Counted from the first letter of the stretch, positions 43,303 through 53,258 are shown. The stretch is DNA of 64,000 bases from Butyrivibrio sp. XPD2006 (GCF_000420865.1 NZ_ATVT01000001.1:124001-188000), one strand, 5' to 3'. The notes: generated from the letters alone by a model not told the origin. Translations and numbers: made by a program.

Positions 43303-44503
43303 GAAGGGGTCACTTAACAGGATAAAGATTCTGTATGCCATTATGTTCCTGTTTACGGGAGCGTTCGTGTTTGGCATATCATTTATATTGGGAAAAAGCC
43401 ATGAAGCAATACTGCGAAATACCATTGTTTCTTTGATCGGTGCAGGAACCATTATCTTCATGCTGATGGATGCAGCAGGAAGAGGTAAGGAAGGGTTCTC
43501 CTACGACAACTTCTATAAGAGAAACAGGTATTTTGTTGTTTACATGATCATGGTGGTTTTGTCATGTTTCTTTTCCCTGGTTCCCAGCGCATTTTGGCCG
43601 TATATGTCGCTTATCGTTGTGATGGCGCTGTTCTCAAACACAGAGATAGGTATGCTGTCAGGAGTATTCTTTGTAACTCTCTCTGTAATGCTGGAGGAGA
43701 GCGGGGGCATCGATGAGCTGTTCATGTATGTTCTTGCCGGAACTGTAGCTCTGGCGCTGTTTAAAGACCTTGGAGAGAATACGCAGATAGCACTTCCGGT
43801 CTTTATTTCAATGCTGATGCAGGCGGTGCTGCTGATAGCTTTTTATGTTCTGTTCCAGAATAGGACTTTTTCCATCAACCTTTTGATACTTCCCATACTG
43901 AATCTGATGTTGAATCTGATCATTCTTCTGATCTTCCTCAACATGTTCGGTGTTTATGTCATCAGGAAATCCAATGATATGTACATGGAGATCAACGATG
44001 TTGAGTATCCGCTTCTTGTTACTCTCAAGGAGAAAGACAAGGACGAGTATTTCAGGGCGATTCATACCGGATATCTTGCGGAGAGGATTGCTCTCGGACT
44101 TGGATTTAATGCAAGGGCGGTAAAGGCTTGTGCTTATTACCACAGAATAGGTCTTTTGGATGGAAGCCTTAAGTGGCCTGATGTAGAACATTTTTATATT
44201 GAGAATGATTTCCCTGTGGAGGCGATAGAGTTCCTTCATGAGTATATCGAACCTGAGAAAGGTGCCATCAAGTCAAGAGAAGCTCTGGCGGTACAACTCA
44301 GTGAGACGGTAATTGCATCCATTATGTATCTGATAAAACAGAATAAAGATGCTAAAATAGATTATGATAAACTGATAGACAGCATCCTGGATAAGAAGGT
44401 CAGTGATGGTGATCTGAAGGACTATGCCGTTACTTTCAGGGATTTTGATAAGATGAGAGCCCTGCTCAAGAAAGAGAAATTATACTATGACTTTTTACGT
44501 TGA
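43292..44503 (+). CDS. Degenerate PgpH-like (7TMR-HD) membrane protein
   Basis: A 403-residue protein occupying the place between phoH and ybeY where Firmicutes normally encode the c-di-AMP phosphodiesterase PgpH (about 700 residues). Six or seven membrane helices (about 10-225) are followed by an HD-type cytoplasmic domain (about 235-403). The large extracellular 7TMR-HDED domain is absent. The metal-binding HD pair reads H284-R285 (CAYYHRIGLLDG instead of HHDIGK-like), and the later LADSVEAA-type block has become QLSETVIASI. Only H258 in HTGYLAERIA looks conserved. Catalysis is therefore unlikely; a regulatory or structural role is inferred. Overlaps ybeY by 17 bases. Confidence 0.75.
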   Translation: MESEKGSLNRIKILYAIMFLFTGAFVFGISFILGKSHEAILRNTIVSLIGAGTIIFMLMDAAGRGKEGFSYDNFYKRNRYFVVYMIMVVLSCFFSLVPSAFWPYMSLIVVMALFSNTEIGMLSGVFFVTLSVMLEESGGIDELFMYVLAGTVALALFKDLGENTQIALPVFISMLMQAVLLIAFYVLFQNRTFSINLLILPILNLMLNLIILLIFLNMFGVYVIRKSNDMYMEINDVEYPLLVTLKEKDKDEYFRAIHTGYLAERIALGLGFNARAVKACAYYHRIGLLDGSLKWPDVEHFYIENDFPVEAIEFLHEYIEPEKGAIKSREALAVQLSETVIASIMYLIKQNKDAKIDYDKLIDSILDKKVSDGDLKDYAVTFRDFDKMRALLKKEKLYYDFLR

Positions 44504-44990
44504 GAATGAAGTCCATGCTGATTTTGGTTTTGATATAGAGGAGCTTGCAAACAGTGTTGCCGATACTGTTCTTGAGATGGAAGGATGCGCTGCCGATCTG
44601 GAAGTGGGCCTTACAATAACAGACAGTGAGGGTATCCATGAGCTTAACAAGGAGTTCAGAGGAATCGATGCACCGACTGATGTACTGTCTTTCCCGAATG
44701 TAAGCTATGAGAGAGCTGGGGATTTCTCAGTGCTTTTAGGGGAACAGCTGGTGGATCTTCTTGACCCTGACACCGGCAGAATCATGTTTGGAGATATTGT
44801 AATAAACGAGGACAGAGTACGTTCTCAGGCTGAGGACTACGGTCACAGCATAAAAAGGGAGTTTGCCTTTCTGGTAGCACACAGTATGCTTCACCTGTGC
44901 GGCTATGATCACATGGAAGAGGAAGAGGCAAAGGTTATGGAAAAAAAGCAGGAGGATGTTCTGGGAGAACTTGGTATAACCAGAGACTGA
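44487..44990 (+). CDS. ybeY: Endoribonuclease YbeY (rRNA maturation)
   Basis: A 167-residue protein with the zinc motif HSMLHLCGYDHMEEEE (three His) and the conserved NKEFRGIDAPTDVLSFPNVSYE and FGDIVINEDRV blocks. YbeY processes 16S rRNA ends and takes part in 70S ribosome quality control with PhoH/YbeZ. The ATG lies inside the upstream gene. Confidence 0.95.
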   Translation: MTFYVENEVHADFGFDIEELANSVADTVLEMEGCAADLEVGLTITDSEGIHELNKEFRGIDAPTDVLSFPNVSYERAGDFSVLLGEQLVDLLDPDTGRIMFGDIVINEDRVRSQAEDYGHSIKREFAFLVAHSMLHLCGYDHMEEEEAKVMEKKQEDVLGELGITRD

Positions 44991-45012
44991 TACCTGTACG
45001 GGGAAATAAAAT

Positions 45013-46653
45013 ATGAAGACCTATTCAGAAGAGAAGAGAATAAGGCCTCACATCCTGACAGCCACCGTTTACCTTGCAGTAATGGTAATGATGGTCTATT
45101 GGATTGTGGCAATCAGAATATGTGGCGATAAAGGAGCTTTCTTTGCAGTCGGCCCGTTTTTTATCTACGGAATATTTTACTGTTGTTTTGTACTGGCGGT
45201 ACAAAAGGCGGTTTATATAATGGTAAGGCTTCGTGCAAGAAGATCGCAGTTTCACAATGCTGAGACCAATATGCAGAGGTCAATGAGGATATTCAGTATA
45301 TGCTCGCTGGTGACGGGAGGTCTTTTGATCGCACTCAGCTACACGCTTTGCAAAGCAGTACTTGATTCTGACAGAGGATTTATCCAGCTCATGCTGGCGG
45401 GAGCATCCGTAATATTCCTGGGGATTCAGGGTGTACTAAGGGGATACCTCCAGGGAATAGGATATACCAAGCCTATTATGCTTTCAGATTTGCTTATTGC
45501 AACTGTGTCCATTGTATCGGGTACCATTGCTGTGGCTATACTTTATAACTACGGCCTTAAAGTTAACGGACTTCTTCATGCCGATGAGTTCAGTGCAGTT
45601 TATGGATCGACGGGACTTATGGCGGGAATACTTCTTGGAAGTATAGTGGGATTTGTTCAGACCATTATCAGCTATCACCTGAGAAAGAGCGAGATTCAGG
45701 AGCTTGTTAAGAACGGAGCTCCAAGATATCTCGATAATAAAAATGATGTACTGGCCGGAATAAGACCTATTATGCCACTGTACGCGACACCGGCACTCGC
45801 AGTTATTGTTGATCTTTGTGTTTACTGCATCTTTACCAGAAAGGTTCATGGCGATATAGACTTTATGTCAAGCTACGGGACTTACGCGGGATACGTTATC
45901 TGCACGATAGCTCTTTTTACAACTATTTGCACTATACCTTACATTAAGCCTATGAACAGGGTAATGGCAAGGATTGAAAGAGATGAATACGAGGGCGCAA
46001 GGGACAGATACAAGCGCCTTATAAGGTTTTCCAATATGTTTTTTGTGCCGGTATCGGTTTTCGTGTTCGCAACAGCAGAGACTCTGCTTATTGCACTGTA
46101 CGGAAAGAGCAATGCTCTGGCCAATTCTCTGATGAGCCTCGGTGGGATAATGATACTCTGCACATGCCATGCGCTTATGTCTTCCTGGCTTTTGAATCAT
46201 ATGGGTAAATCTGTAGCCATACTGGTCAATCTTGGAATAGGATGGGCAGTGCATATTCTCTGCCTGTTATTGTTTATATGGCCGCTTAATATGGGCGTGA
46301 TGGGTGTTCTGCTTGCAAGCCTTTTGTCTGTGGGTGTATACGATGCTTCCTGCTATTTCATGCTTTCCAAGGTTCTGCATCATCATCACGAATGGATGAA
46401 GAGTCTGATACTTCCTGTGGCGTCTGCCGCAGCAGCCGGACTTATTGTATTTCTGGTAAACAAACTGCTTATCAATGTCATCGGAGATATACTTACACTG
46501 ATCATCTGCATTGTGCTTTTTTGGGCGGTATATATGCTTGTCATGGTTGTAACAGGGGGCGTCCTGGCCCATGAGCTGGGGAAGATACCGTTTGGTAAAC
46601 TTTTCTACGGCATTTCCGTTGCCATAAGGCGCGACAGATATGAAGAGGGTTGA
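45013..46653 (+). CDS. MOP-superfamily flippase (polysaccharide/SpoVB-MurJ-like)
   Basis: A 546-residue protein with about 14 membrane helices. The pattern VIFLGIQGVLRGYLQGIGYTKPIMLSDLLIATVSI, the central LAGIRPIMPLYATPALAVIVDLC and the terminal helical pairs fit the PST/SpoVB branch of lipid-linked oligosaccharide flippases. The N-terminus (ICGDKGAFFAVGPFF) corresponds to the usual GxxGxG start of these carriers. Substrate (lipid II or wall polysaccharide) is not determined. Its end overlaps the next ORF. Confidence 0.85.
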   Translation: MKTYSEEKRIRPHILTATVYLAVMVMMVYWIVAIRICGDKGAFFAVGPFFIYGIFYCCFVLAVQKAVYIMVRLRARRSQFHNAETNMQRSMRIFSICSLVTGGLLIALSYTLCKAVLDSDRGFIQLMLAGASVIFLGIQGVLRGYLQGIGYTKPIMLSDLLIATVSIVSGTIAVAILYNYGLKVNGLLHADEFSAVYGSTGLMAGILLGSIVGFVQTIISYHLRKSEIQELVKNGAPRYLDNKNDVLAGIRPIMPLYATPALAVIVDLCVYCIFTRKVHGDIDFMSSYGTYAGYVICTIALFTTICTIPYIKPMNRVMARIERDEYEGARDRYKRLIRFSNMFFVPVSVFVFATAETLLIALYGKSNALANSLMSLGGIMILCTCHALMSSWLLNHMGKSVAILVNLGIGWAVHILCLLLFIWPLNMGVMGVLLASLLSVGVYDASCYFMLSKVLHHHHEWMKSLILPVASAAAAGLIVFLVNKLLINVIGDILTLIICIVLFWAVYMLVMVVTGGVLAHELGKIPFGKLFYGISVAIRRDRYEEG

Positions 46654-46655
46654 AT

Positions 46656-47879
46656 TTGAATAAGGAAATAATTGTTGCAGGCGGTGGGGCTGCCGGAATG
46701 TGCGCAGCTATCTACGCAGCAAGAAACGGTGCGAAAGTCTCCATTATTGAGAAAAATTCCTGTCTTGGCAAAAAGCTTTCCATGACAGGTAACGGCAGAT
46801 GTAATCTGACCAATCTTGATATGAGAGAGGAATATTACAACGCTTCTGCAAGAGGGAGAATGAAAGAATGGCTCTCTACCTATGGTGTGGAGGATGTCAT
46901 ATCATTCTTTAAATCTCTGGGAGTTGTGATCAAAAGCGAAGACGGATACATCTATCCGGTTTCCGGACAGGCCATGAGTGTTGTCAATGCGCTTGAAAAT
47001 GAGATAAAACGACTTGGTGTAACTGTGAATTTCGGTGAGCAGGTAAAAGCCGTAAAATGTCTTGATGGCGGAAGAGTAAGGCTAAGCTCCAATAAGGCGG
47101 AGTACGAAGCTGATGCTGTGATACTTTCAATGGGTGCGCTTTCCGGTGCCAAGAGTACCATGTCCACAGGAGATGGCTACTACATATGCAAGAATATTGG
47201 AATGTCTGTAAAGGACACTTATCCGGCACTTGTTGGATTTAAAGTGGCGGACGGAGAAATCATGCCTTCCGCGGGAGTGAGAGCTACTGCAGAGGTTTCT
47301 TTTATTTTGGGAACAGAAGTCATTGCGAAGGAATACGGTGAGATTCAGCTTAGTTCTGACGGAATCTCAGGAATACCTGTTATGCAGGCATCAAGAGAGG
47401 TCATAAGATTTGTAGAGGACAAAAAGCCAATCTTTGCCGTTATCGATTTCTTTCCGGACTATGACGAGAGCGACTTTAAAGCTCTGAAATCAGATATGCT
47501 GCGCCTCAAGGATGACAGAAGCCTGGAAGAATTCCTGCAGGGTTTTGCCAACAGTGGTATCACCGATATGGTTCTTGGCAGAATGAAGCTTGGCAGAAAA
47601 ATGAAGATGAAAAACATATCCGTGAGCATGGCGGATTGCATTCTGGATAACTACAGAAATCTGAAAATTGCCATTGATAGCAGCTATGGCTACCAGGCGT
47701 CTCAGGTTACAACAGGAGGCGTCAGTCTCGGAGATATAGGAAGTGATTTTTCCTGCAAGGGCGCTCCCGGAGTGTACTGTGTTGGAGAACTTCTCGACGT
47801 TGATGGAAGATGTGGCGGATATAACCTTCAGTTCGCCTGGACCAGCGGAAGTATCGCCGGCTGCGCTGCATCATTGTGA
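46656..47879 (+). CDS. HI0933-like NAD(P)/FAD-dependent oxidoreductase (BaiN/RdsA family)
   Basis: A TTG start at 46656 is preferred (GAGGG six bases upstream); an in-frame TTG at 46650 abuts that site. The 407-residue flavoprotein begins with a dinucleotide fold (EIIVAGGGAAGMCAAIYAARNGA), then KLSMTGNGRCNLTN, LKSLGVVIKSEDGYIYPVSGQA and a C-terminal QVTTGGVSLGDIG...CVGELLDVDGRCGGYNLQFAWTSG, all typical of the HI0933 family. Some relatives reduce bile-acid double bonds; the substrate here is unknown. Confidence 0.88.
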   Translation: MNKEIIVAGGGAAGMCAAIYAARNGAKVSIIEKNSCLGKKLSMTGNGRCNLTNLDMREEYYNASARGRMKEWLSTYGVEDVISFFKSLGVVIKSEDGYIYPVSGQAMSVVNALENEIKRLGVTVNFGEQVKAVKCLDGGRVRLSSNKAEYEADAVILSMGALSGAKSTMSTGDGYYICKNIGMSVKDTYPALVGFKVADGEIMPSAGVRATAEVSFILGTEVIAKEYGEIQLSSDGISGIPVMQASREVIRFVEDKKPIFAVIDFFPDYDESDFKALKSDMLRLKDDRSLEEFLQGFANSGITDMVLGRMKLGRKMKMKNISVSMADCILDNYRNLKIAIDSSYGYQASQVTTGGVSLGDIGSDFSCKGAPGVYCVGELLDVDGRCGGYNLQFAWTSGSIAGCAASL

Positions 47880-47900
47880 AATAACAAAGAAAGTACATAT

Positions 47901-49583
47901 ATGATAAGAATCAATCAGATAAAAATACAACATGATGAGAATATGGACTATAGCACGAAGGCTATGGTTGAGTTTCTTAAGAAAAAGGCTTGTAGAATAC
48001 TGAAGATTCAGGAGATAAATATTGAATCTTTGAGTATAGTTAAGCATTCCCTGGATGCCAGGAAGAAGCCGGAGTTATACCATATTTATACAATTGATCT
48101 TAAGGTGAATGGAAAACCTGAGGAGAAAATTGTTAAGGCGTGCAGGGATAAGAACGTGTCTGTTGTTTCCGAGAAGAAATATGATTTCTGGAGTCATGTC
48201 CCGGGCATAGTCCATAAGGAAAAAGACCTTTCGGATAAGCGCATCATTATCATCGGCTGCGGACCTGCAGGGCTTTTTTGCGGATATGAACTGGCAAAAC
48301 AGGGATTTAAGCCGCTGATATTGGAGCGTGGAGCGGATGTGGATAAGAGGAGCGAGATTGTAGATAAGTTCTGGGCTACCGGAGAGCTGGATGAGACAAC
48401 CAATGTTCAGTTTGGAGAGGGCGGAGCCGGAACATTTTCAGACGGTAAGCTCAACACCATGGTTAAAGATAAAGAGTGCAGGGGAATGGAAGCTCTTGAT
48501 ATCTTTACCGATCATGGTGCTCCGGAGCAGATAAAGTATGAAGCCAAACCCCACATTGGTACGGATATACTAAAGAGTGTTGTTAAGAATATAAGAGAAG
48601 ATATAAAGAGCTATGGCGGCGAAGTCTATTTTGAAACTAAGGTAACGGAGCTTGTATTAAGTGAAAACGGTTCACTTAAAGGCGTAATAGCAGAAGGGGC
48701 TGATGGAAACAAGAAGCAGATAGATTGCGATGTGGCGGTTCTGGCCATCGGGCACAGTGCAAGAGACACATTCTACATGCTCAAAGACAAAAATGCTGAT
48801 ATGCAGCCAAAACCGTTTGCAGTGGGCTTTAGAGTTGAACATCCACAGAGCCTTATTAACATGAGCCAGTACGGATCAGAGCATGTAAAGGGACTCGGAG
48901 CAGCTCCATATAAGCTTGTTACGACTACAGAAAGCGGCAGAGGCGTTTATTCCTTCTGCATGTGTCCCGGAGGATATGTGGTCAACGCATCTTCAGAGAA
49001 GGGAAGGCTTGCGGTTAACGGAATGAGCTACAGCGGACGTGACGGTAAAAACGCCAACTCTGCAATTATCATAACCGTTGACCCGCAGGATTTCGGAGGA
49101 AGCGATGTGCTCTCCGGTGTGGAATTCCAAAGAAGGCTTGAAGAGAATGCATATAAGCTGGCCGGAGGAAGGATACCTGCAGAGTACTACGGTGACTTTA
49201 AGAAAGCCTGTGGCAACGCTGAAAAGGGGCCTGATAAGAACTACATTGATGCTGAGAGTTTTAATCCACAGACAAAGGGAGAATATGAATTTGCCGATGT
49301 ACACACGATTCTTCCGGATGAACTCAACAAGGCGTTTGTAGAGGGTATGGAGAATTTTGGCAGGATGATAAGAGGCTACAACGATGACCATGCACTTGTG
49401 CTTGGAGTTGAGAGCAGGACTTCATCCCCGGTCCGCATCACAAGAAATGATAAAGGAGAATCTACCGGAATAGAGGGATTATTCCCCTGCGGAGAAGGGG
49501 CCGGCTACGCGGGCGGCATAATGTCAGCAGCTATGGATGGCATAAGAAGTGCCGAATGGGTTGCCGAAAAATTGCTGACTTGA
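47901..49583 (+). CDS. FAD-dependent dehydrogenase of the COG2509 type
   Basis: A 560-residue protein with an N-terminal ferredoxin-like alpha/beta region (about 1-95), then FAD binding (IIIIGCGPAGLFCGYELAKQGFKPLILERG). NVQFGEGGAGTFSDGKLNT, AIGHSARDTFYML, PKPFAVGFRVEHPQ, YSFCMCPGGYVVNASSE and the terminal FPCGEGAGYAGGIMSAAMDGI are the hallmark blocks of the uncharacterised NAD(FAD)-utilising dehydrogenases. Length and motifs are complete. The reaction is not known. It follows another flavoprotein and precedes a folate gene. Confidence 0.88.
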   Translation: MIRINQIKIQHDENMDYSTKAMVEFLKKKACRILKIQEINIESLSIVKHSLDARKKPELYHIYTIDLKVNGKPEEKIVKACRDKNVSVVSEKKYDFWSHVPGIVHKEKDLSDKRIIIIGCGPAGLFCGYELAKQGFKPLILERGADVDKRSEIVDKFWATGELDETTNVQFGEGGAGTFSDGKLNTMVKDKECRGMEALDIFTDHGAPEQIKYEAKPHIGTDILKSVVKNIREDIKSYGGEVYFETKVTELVLSENGSLKGVIAEGADGNKKQIDCDVAVLAIGHSARDTFYMLKDKNADMQPKPFAVGFRVEHPQSLINMSQYGSEHVKGLGAAPYKLVTTTESGRGVYSFCMCPGGYVVNASSEKGRLAVNGMSYSGRDGKNANSAIIITVDPQDFGGSDVLSGVEFQRRLEENAYKLAGGRIPAEYYGDFKKACGNAEKGPDKNYIDAESFNPQTKGEYEFADVHTILPDELNKAFVEGMENFGRMIRGYNDDHALVLGVESRTSSPVRITRNDKGESTGIEGLFPCGEGAGYAGGIMSAAMDGIRSAEWVAEKLLT

Positions 49584-49596
49584 AGGTAAGGACGAT

Positions 49597-50172
49597 ATGG
49601 ATAAGAGAGAACTTAGAACAATATATATAGCAAAGAGACAGACCATCCCTACAGAGGTGAAGCAGGAAAAGAGCAGACAGATTCTGGAGAGGCTTGTTGA
49701 ACTTCCTGAATATCAGAATGCTGATAATATTCTGGCATATGCTTCGAGAAAAGGAGAGGTCATCACTGATGAGATGATTCTGGATGCACTTTCTCTAGGG
49801 AAAAATGTCTTTTGCCCCAAAGTGACAGATGTAGAAAAATCAGAGATGGAATTTGTAAGGATCGACTCTCTGGAGGAGATGAGCGAGGGGGCTTTTGGCA
49901 TTAGAGAGCCTGAGATTACCGAATCATCGGATATTGCAAAAGAACTTGATCCTGAAAAGACTCTTGTGATCATGCCCGGGGCTGTTTTTGACAGGCAGCT
50001 TAACAGGATTGGTTACGGCGCGGGCTTTTATGACAGATATTTAAGCGCACACCCCTATTACAGGACTGTAGCTGTTTGCTTTGCATGCCAGATATCTGAC
50101 GAGATCATCGATGCGGATGTCAATGATATAAAGCCGATGATGCTTATCAATGAAAATGAAACAATAAGGTGA
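49597..50172 (+). CDS. 5-formyltetrahydrofolate cyclo-ligase
   Basis: A 191-residue protein of the MTHFS/YgfA/YqgN family. The N-terminal KRELRTIYIAKRQTIP, the central ILAYASRKGEVITDEMI and IMPGAVFDRQLNRIGYGAGFYDRYL (ATP/phosphate loop) are diagnostic. It converts 5-formyl-THF to methenyl-THF with ATP and thereby supplies FolD's substrate. RBS AAGGTAAGGA. The downstream lacZ RBS overlaps its stop. Confidence 0.93.
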   Translation: MDKRELRTIYIAKRQTIPTEVKQEKSRQILERLVELPEYQNADNILAYASRKGEVITDEMILDALSLGKNVFCPKVTDVEKSEMEFVRIDSLEEMSEGAFGIREPEITESSDIAKELDPEKTLVIMPGAVFDRQLNRIGYGAGFYDRYLSAHPYYRTVAVCFACQISDEIIDADVNDIKPMMLINENETIR

Positions 50173-50180
50173 GGAATATC

Positions 50181-53100
50181 ATGGAAACATTTGATTATGA
50201 GATAGTAAAAAATCCTGAGATTTTTGCTCAGAACAGGTTGCCGGCACACTCTGACCATGTGGCATATAAGTCAGTGGCTGAGCTTTCAACCGGTGAGAGC
50301 AGCTTTCGATTTAGCCTTGACGGTGTATGGCATTTCCATTATGCAAAGAATATAAAAAATGCTCCGGAAGGCTTTTTTGATGTAGATTTTGATACAACAG
50401 GATGGGATAGAATCCGTGTTCCTGCTCACATTCAGATGGAAGGATACGACAAGCCTCAGTATGTTAATGTTCAGTATCCGTGGGATGGAAGGGAAAGACT
50501 TACTCCTCCTGAAATTCCACAGGAGTTCAATCCGGTTGCGGATTATGTCAAGCTCTTTTCACTTCCGGAGGGCTTTGCTCACGATAAAGTATGCATTTCT
50601 TTCCAGGGAGTTGAAAGCGGATTTGCGCTCTGGCTCAATGGCAGATACGTAGGATATTCTGAGAACACCTTCGATCCGGCAGAATTTGATCTGACGGATT
50701 ACCTTGTTGAAGGACAGAATAAACTATGCGTAAGAGTGTTCAAGTGGACAGCCGGTAGCTGGTGCGAGGATCAGGATTTCTTCAGATTCTCCGGAATATT
50801 CAGATCTGTTTACTTGTATAGTATTCCAAGTACACATATATCTGATCTTTCTGTTAAACCGGGGCTTGCTTCAAACTTAAAAAGTGCAAAGCTTGAGATC
50901 AAGGCCCTGACGCAGGGTACAGGAACTGCAGAATTTGTGCTTTCCTACAGGGGGGAGAAGATTCTTGAGGATGCAATAACAATCTCTTCAAATGGAGAGT
51001 GCGAAGGGACCTTTAAAGTAGACAAGCCTTTGCTATGGAGTGCAGAGGAGCCTAATCTATATGAACTTCTCATTACTGTTAAAAATGCCAAGGGCAAGGT
51101 ATCTGAGGTTATCAGACAGTACGTGGGCTTTAGGCGTTTCGAGATGAAAGACGGGCTGATGCTTCTTAATGGCAAGCGAATTGTCTTTAAGGGCGTCAAC
51201 AGGCATGAGTTCAGCAATAAAAACGGACGTGTTCCAAGCAGAGAAGAGCTGATCACTGATATCACAACCATGAAGAGGAACAATATCAATGCCATAAGGA
51301 CAAGTCACTATCCTGATGACTCTGCCCTTTATGAGCTTTGCGATGAGTACGGACTTTATCTTATAGCTGAGAACAACATGGAGACTCACGGAACCTGGGA
51401 GCCCTTTGAGAGAGGCGCTCAGCCAAAGGAATATGTTGTTCCGGGAGACAACGGGATATGGGAAGGTCTTCTTTTGGACAGAGTAAACTCCTGTTATCAG
51501 AGGGATAAAAACCATCCTTCAATTCTTATCTGGTCGTGCGGCAACGAGTCTCATGGCGGAAAAGTGATCAGGAAGATGTCGGCTCTTTTCAAAAAGCTTG
51601 ATGACACAAGGCTTGTACACTACGAGGGAGTCTTCCACGACAGAACATACAATGACACATCTGACATGGAGAGTCAGATGTATCCTCATGCTGCAGATAT
51701 TAAGGCGTTCCTTGATAAGAACAAGGATAAGCCGTTTATCTGCTGCGAATATACACATGCCATGGGTAATTCCTGTGGAGGAATGCACTATTACACTGAC
51801 CTGACAGATACTGAGCCAAGATATCAGGGAGGCTTTATCTGGGATTATATTGACCAGTCAATTACAAAGAAGGATAGATACGGAAAAGAGTTTGAAGCAT
51901 ACGGAGGAGATTTTGGTGACAGACCAAATGACGGCAACTTCTCAGGAAACGGAATCGCTTACGGCGACAGAACTCCTTCACCCAAGATGCAGGAGGTGAA
52001 GTTCAATTACCAGAACATATCGGTAGAGTTTGATAAGAGCGGCAAGAAGTTTAAGGTAATAAATAAGAATCTCTTCGTCAATACAGATACCTTTGATGCC
52101 TGTATCATATTAAATGTAAACGGAAAAGAGATTGCGCAGCATCCTGTGGATATAAGCCTTATGCCTCTTTCTTCAAAGAGCTTTAATGTGCCGGGAGAAA
52201 TCCTGGAGAGAATGGATGAGTTTGAGAAGGCAGAGTCCATGTCGGGAAAGGACGTTGAGTTTACTCTGACTGTTTCTTTTGCTCTTAAGGAAGATACACT
52301 CTGGGCTAAGAAGGGTCACGAGGTTGCTTTCGGACAGACTACTGTCGGCCAGTACTTTAGCGAGTACAAGTGCTCACAGCCGCTTAAGGTTGTTCTTGGA
52401 AACAGTAATCTTGGAATATACGGTGATGACTTCTCAGCTCTTTTCACATACCCGTCAGCTGCGCTGGTTTCCTATGTGTACTGCGGAAAAGAGATGATAG
52501 AGAAGAGCCCTGCTCCAAACTTCTGGAGAGCACCGGTTGACAATGATAACGGCTATACCATGACCAATGACTACGCTCAGTGGAAGATTGCAAGTATGTA
52601 CTCTACACTAAAGGGCTACTCTATGGCAGATATGAAGATGCCTGAAGTTGTACCGGGGCCGAATTCTATCAGCATAAGATACAAGTACTTCCTGCCAACA
52701 ACACCAAGGTCAGAGTGCTTTGTAACCTACGAAGTATTCGGCGATGGAACCATCAGATGTGCGATGGACATGGATCTTGTAAAAGAGCTTGGGGATGCAC
52801 CTGAGTTTGGAATGATGTTTAAGCTTAATGCTGATTACGATCAGCTGACATGGTACGGCCTTGGACCTGATGAAACTTATGCCGACAGAAAGCGCGGTGG
52901 AAAGCTTGGCATATACAAAAACGAAGTTAAAGACAATGTAGCCAAATACCTTGTTCCTCAGGAGTGCGGTAACAAGTGCGATGTCAGATACGCAAAGGTA
53001 ACCGACAAGAGAGGAAGAGGAATGATGTTCTTTGGAAAACCTTTTTACTTCAGCGCATTGCCATATTCTCCTCACGAGATGGAGAATGCATCTCATCCGT

Positions 53101-53255
53101 TTGAGCTTCCACAGGTTCACTACACCTACGTAAGAGCGTCAATGGGGCAGATGGGTATCGCAGGCGATGACAGCTGGGGATCAAGACCACATCCTGAATA
53201 CCTTCTTCCGAAGGAAGGAAAATATCAGTTTGAGTTCTTCTTTAAAGGAATTTAA
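50181..53255 (+). CDS. lacZ: Glycoside hydrolase family 2 beta-galactosidase
   Basis: ATG 50181 follows AAGGTGAGG; the GTG at 50169 lies inside that site. The 1024-residue protein is LacZ-sized. The sugar-binding jelly roll (about 35-215), Ig-like domain (215-320), TIM barrel (320-615) with acid/base E456 in CGNESHGG and nucleophile E523 in CCEYTHAMGNS, then beta domain 4 and the small-chain domain (about 755-1024, with WYGLGPDETYADRK) are all present. There is no signal peptide, so it hydrolyses imported beta-galactosides. It ends a run of RNA-maturation and folate genes with no sugar transporter or regulator nearby. Confidence 0.95.
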   Translation: METFDYEIVKNPEIFAQNRLPAHSDHVAYKSVAELSTGESSFRFSLDGVWHFHYAKNIKNAPEGFFDVDFDTTGWDRIRVPAHIQMEGYDKPQYVNVQYPWDGRERLTPPEIPQEFNPVADYVKLFSLPEGFAHDKVCISFQGVESGFALWLNGRYVGYSENTFDPAEFDLTDYLVEGQNKLCVRVFKWTAGSWCEDQDFFRFSGIFRSVYLYSIPSTHISDLSVKPGLASNLKSAKLEIKALTQGTGTAEFVLSYRGEKILEDAITISSNGECEGTFKVDKPLLWSAEEPNLYELLITVKNAKGKVSEVIRQYVGFRRFEMKDGLMLLNGKRIVFKGVNRHEFSNKNGRVPSREELITDITTMKRNNINAIRTSHYPDDSALYELCDEYGLYLIAENNMETHGTWEPFERGAQPKEYVVPGDNGIWEGLLLDRVNSCYQRDKNHPSILIWSCGNESHGGKVIRKMSALFKKLDDTRLVHYEGVFHDRTYNDTSDMESQMYPHAADIKAFLDKNKDKPFICCEYTHAMGNSCGGMHYYTDLTDTEPRYQGGFIWDYIDQSITKKDRYGKEFEAYGGDFGDRPNDGNFSGNGIAYGDRTPSPKMQEVKFNYQNISVEFDKSGKKFKVINKNLFVNTDTFDACIILNVNGKEIAQHPVDISLMPLSSKSFNVPGEILERMDEFEKAESMSGKDVEFTLTVSFALKEDTLWAKKGHEVAFGQTTVGQYFSEYKCSQPLKVVLGNSNLGIYGDDFSALFTYPSAALVSYVYCGKEMIEKSPAPNFWRAPVDNDNGYTMTNDYAQWKIASMYSTLKGYSMADMKMPEVVPGPNSISIRYKYFLPTTPRSECFVTYEVFGDGTIRCAMDMDLVKELGDAPEFGMMFKLNADYDQLTWYGLGPDETYADRKRGGKLGIYKNEVKDNVAKYLVPQECGNKCDVRYAKVTDKRGRGMMFFGKPFYFSALPYSPHEMENASHPFELPQVHYTYVRASMGQMGIAGDDSWGSRPHPEYLLPKEGKYQFEFFFKGI

Positions 53256-53258
53256 GAG

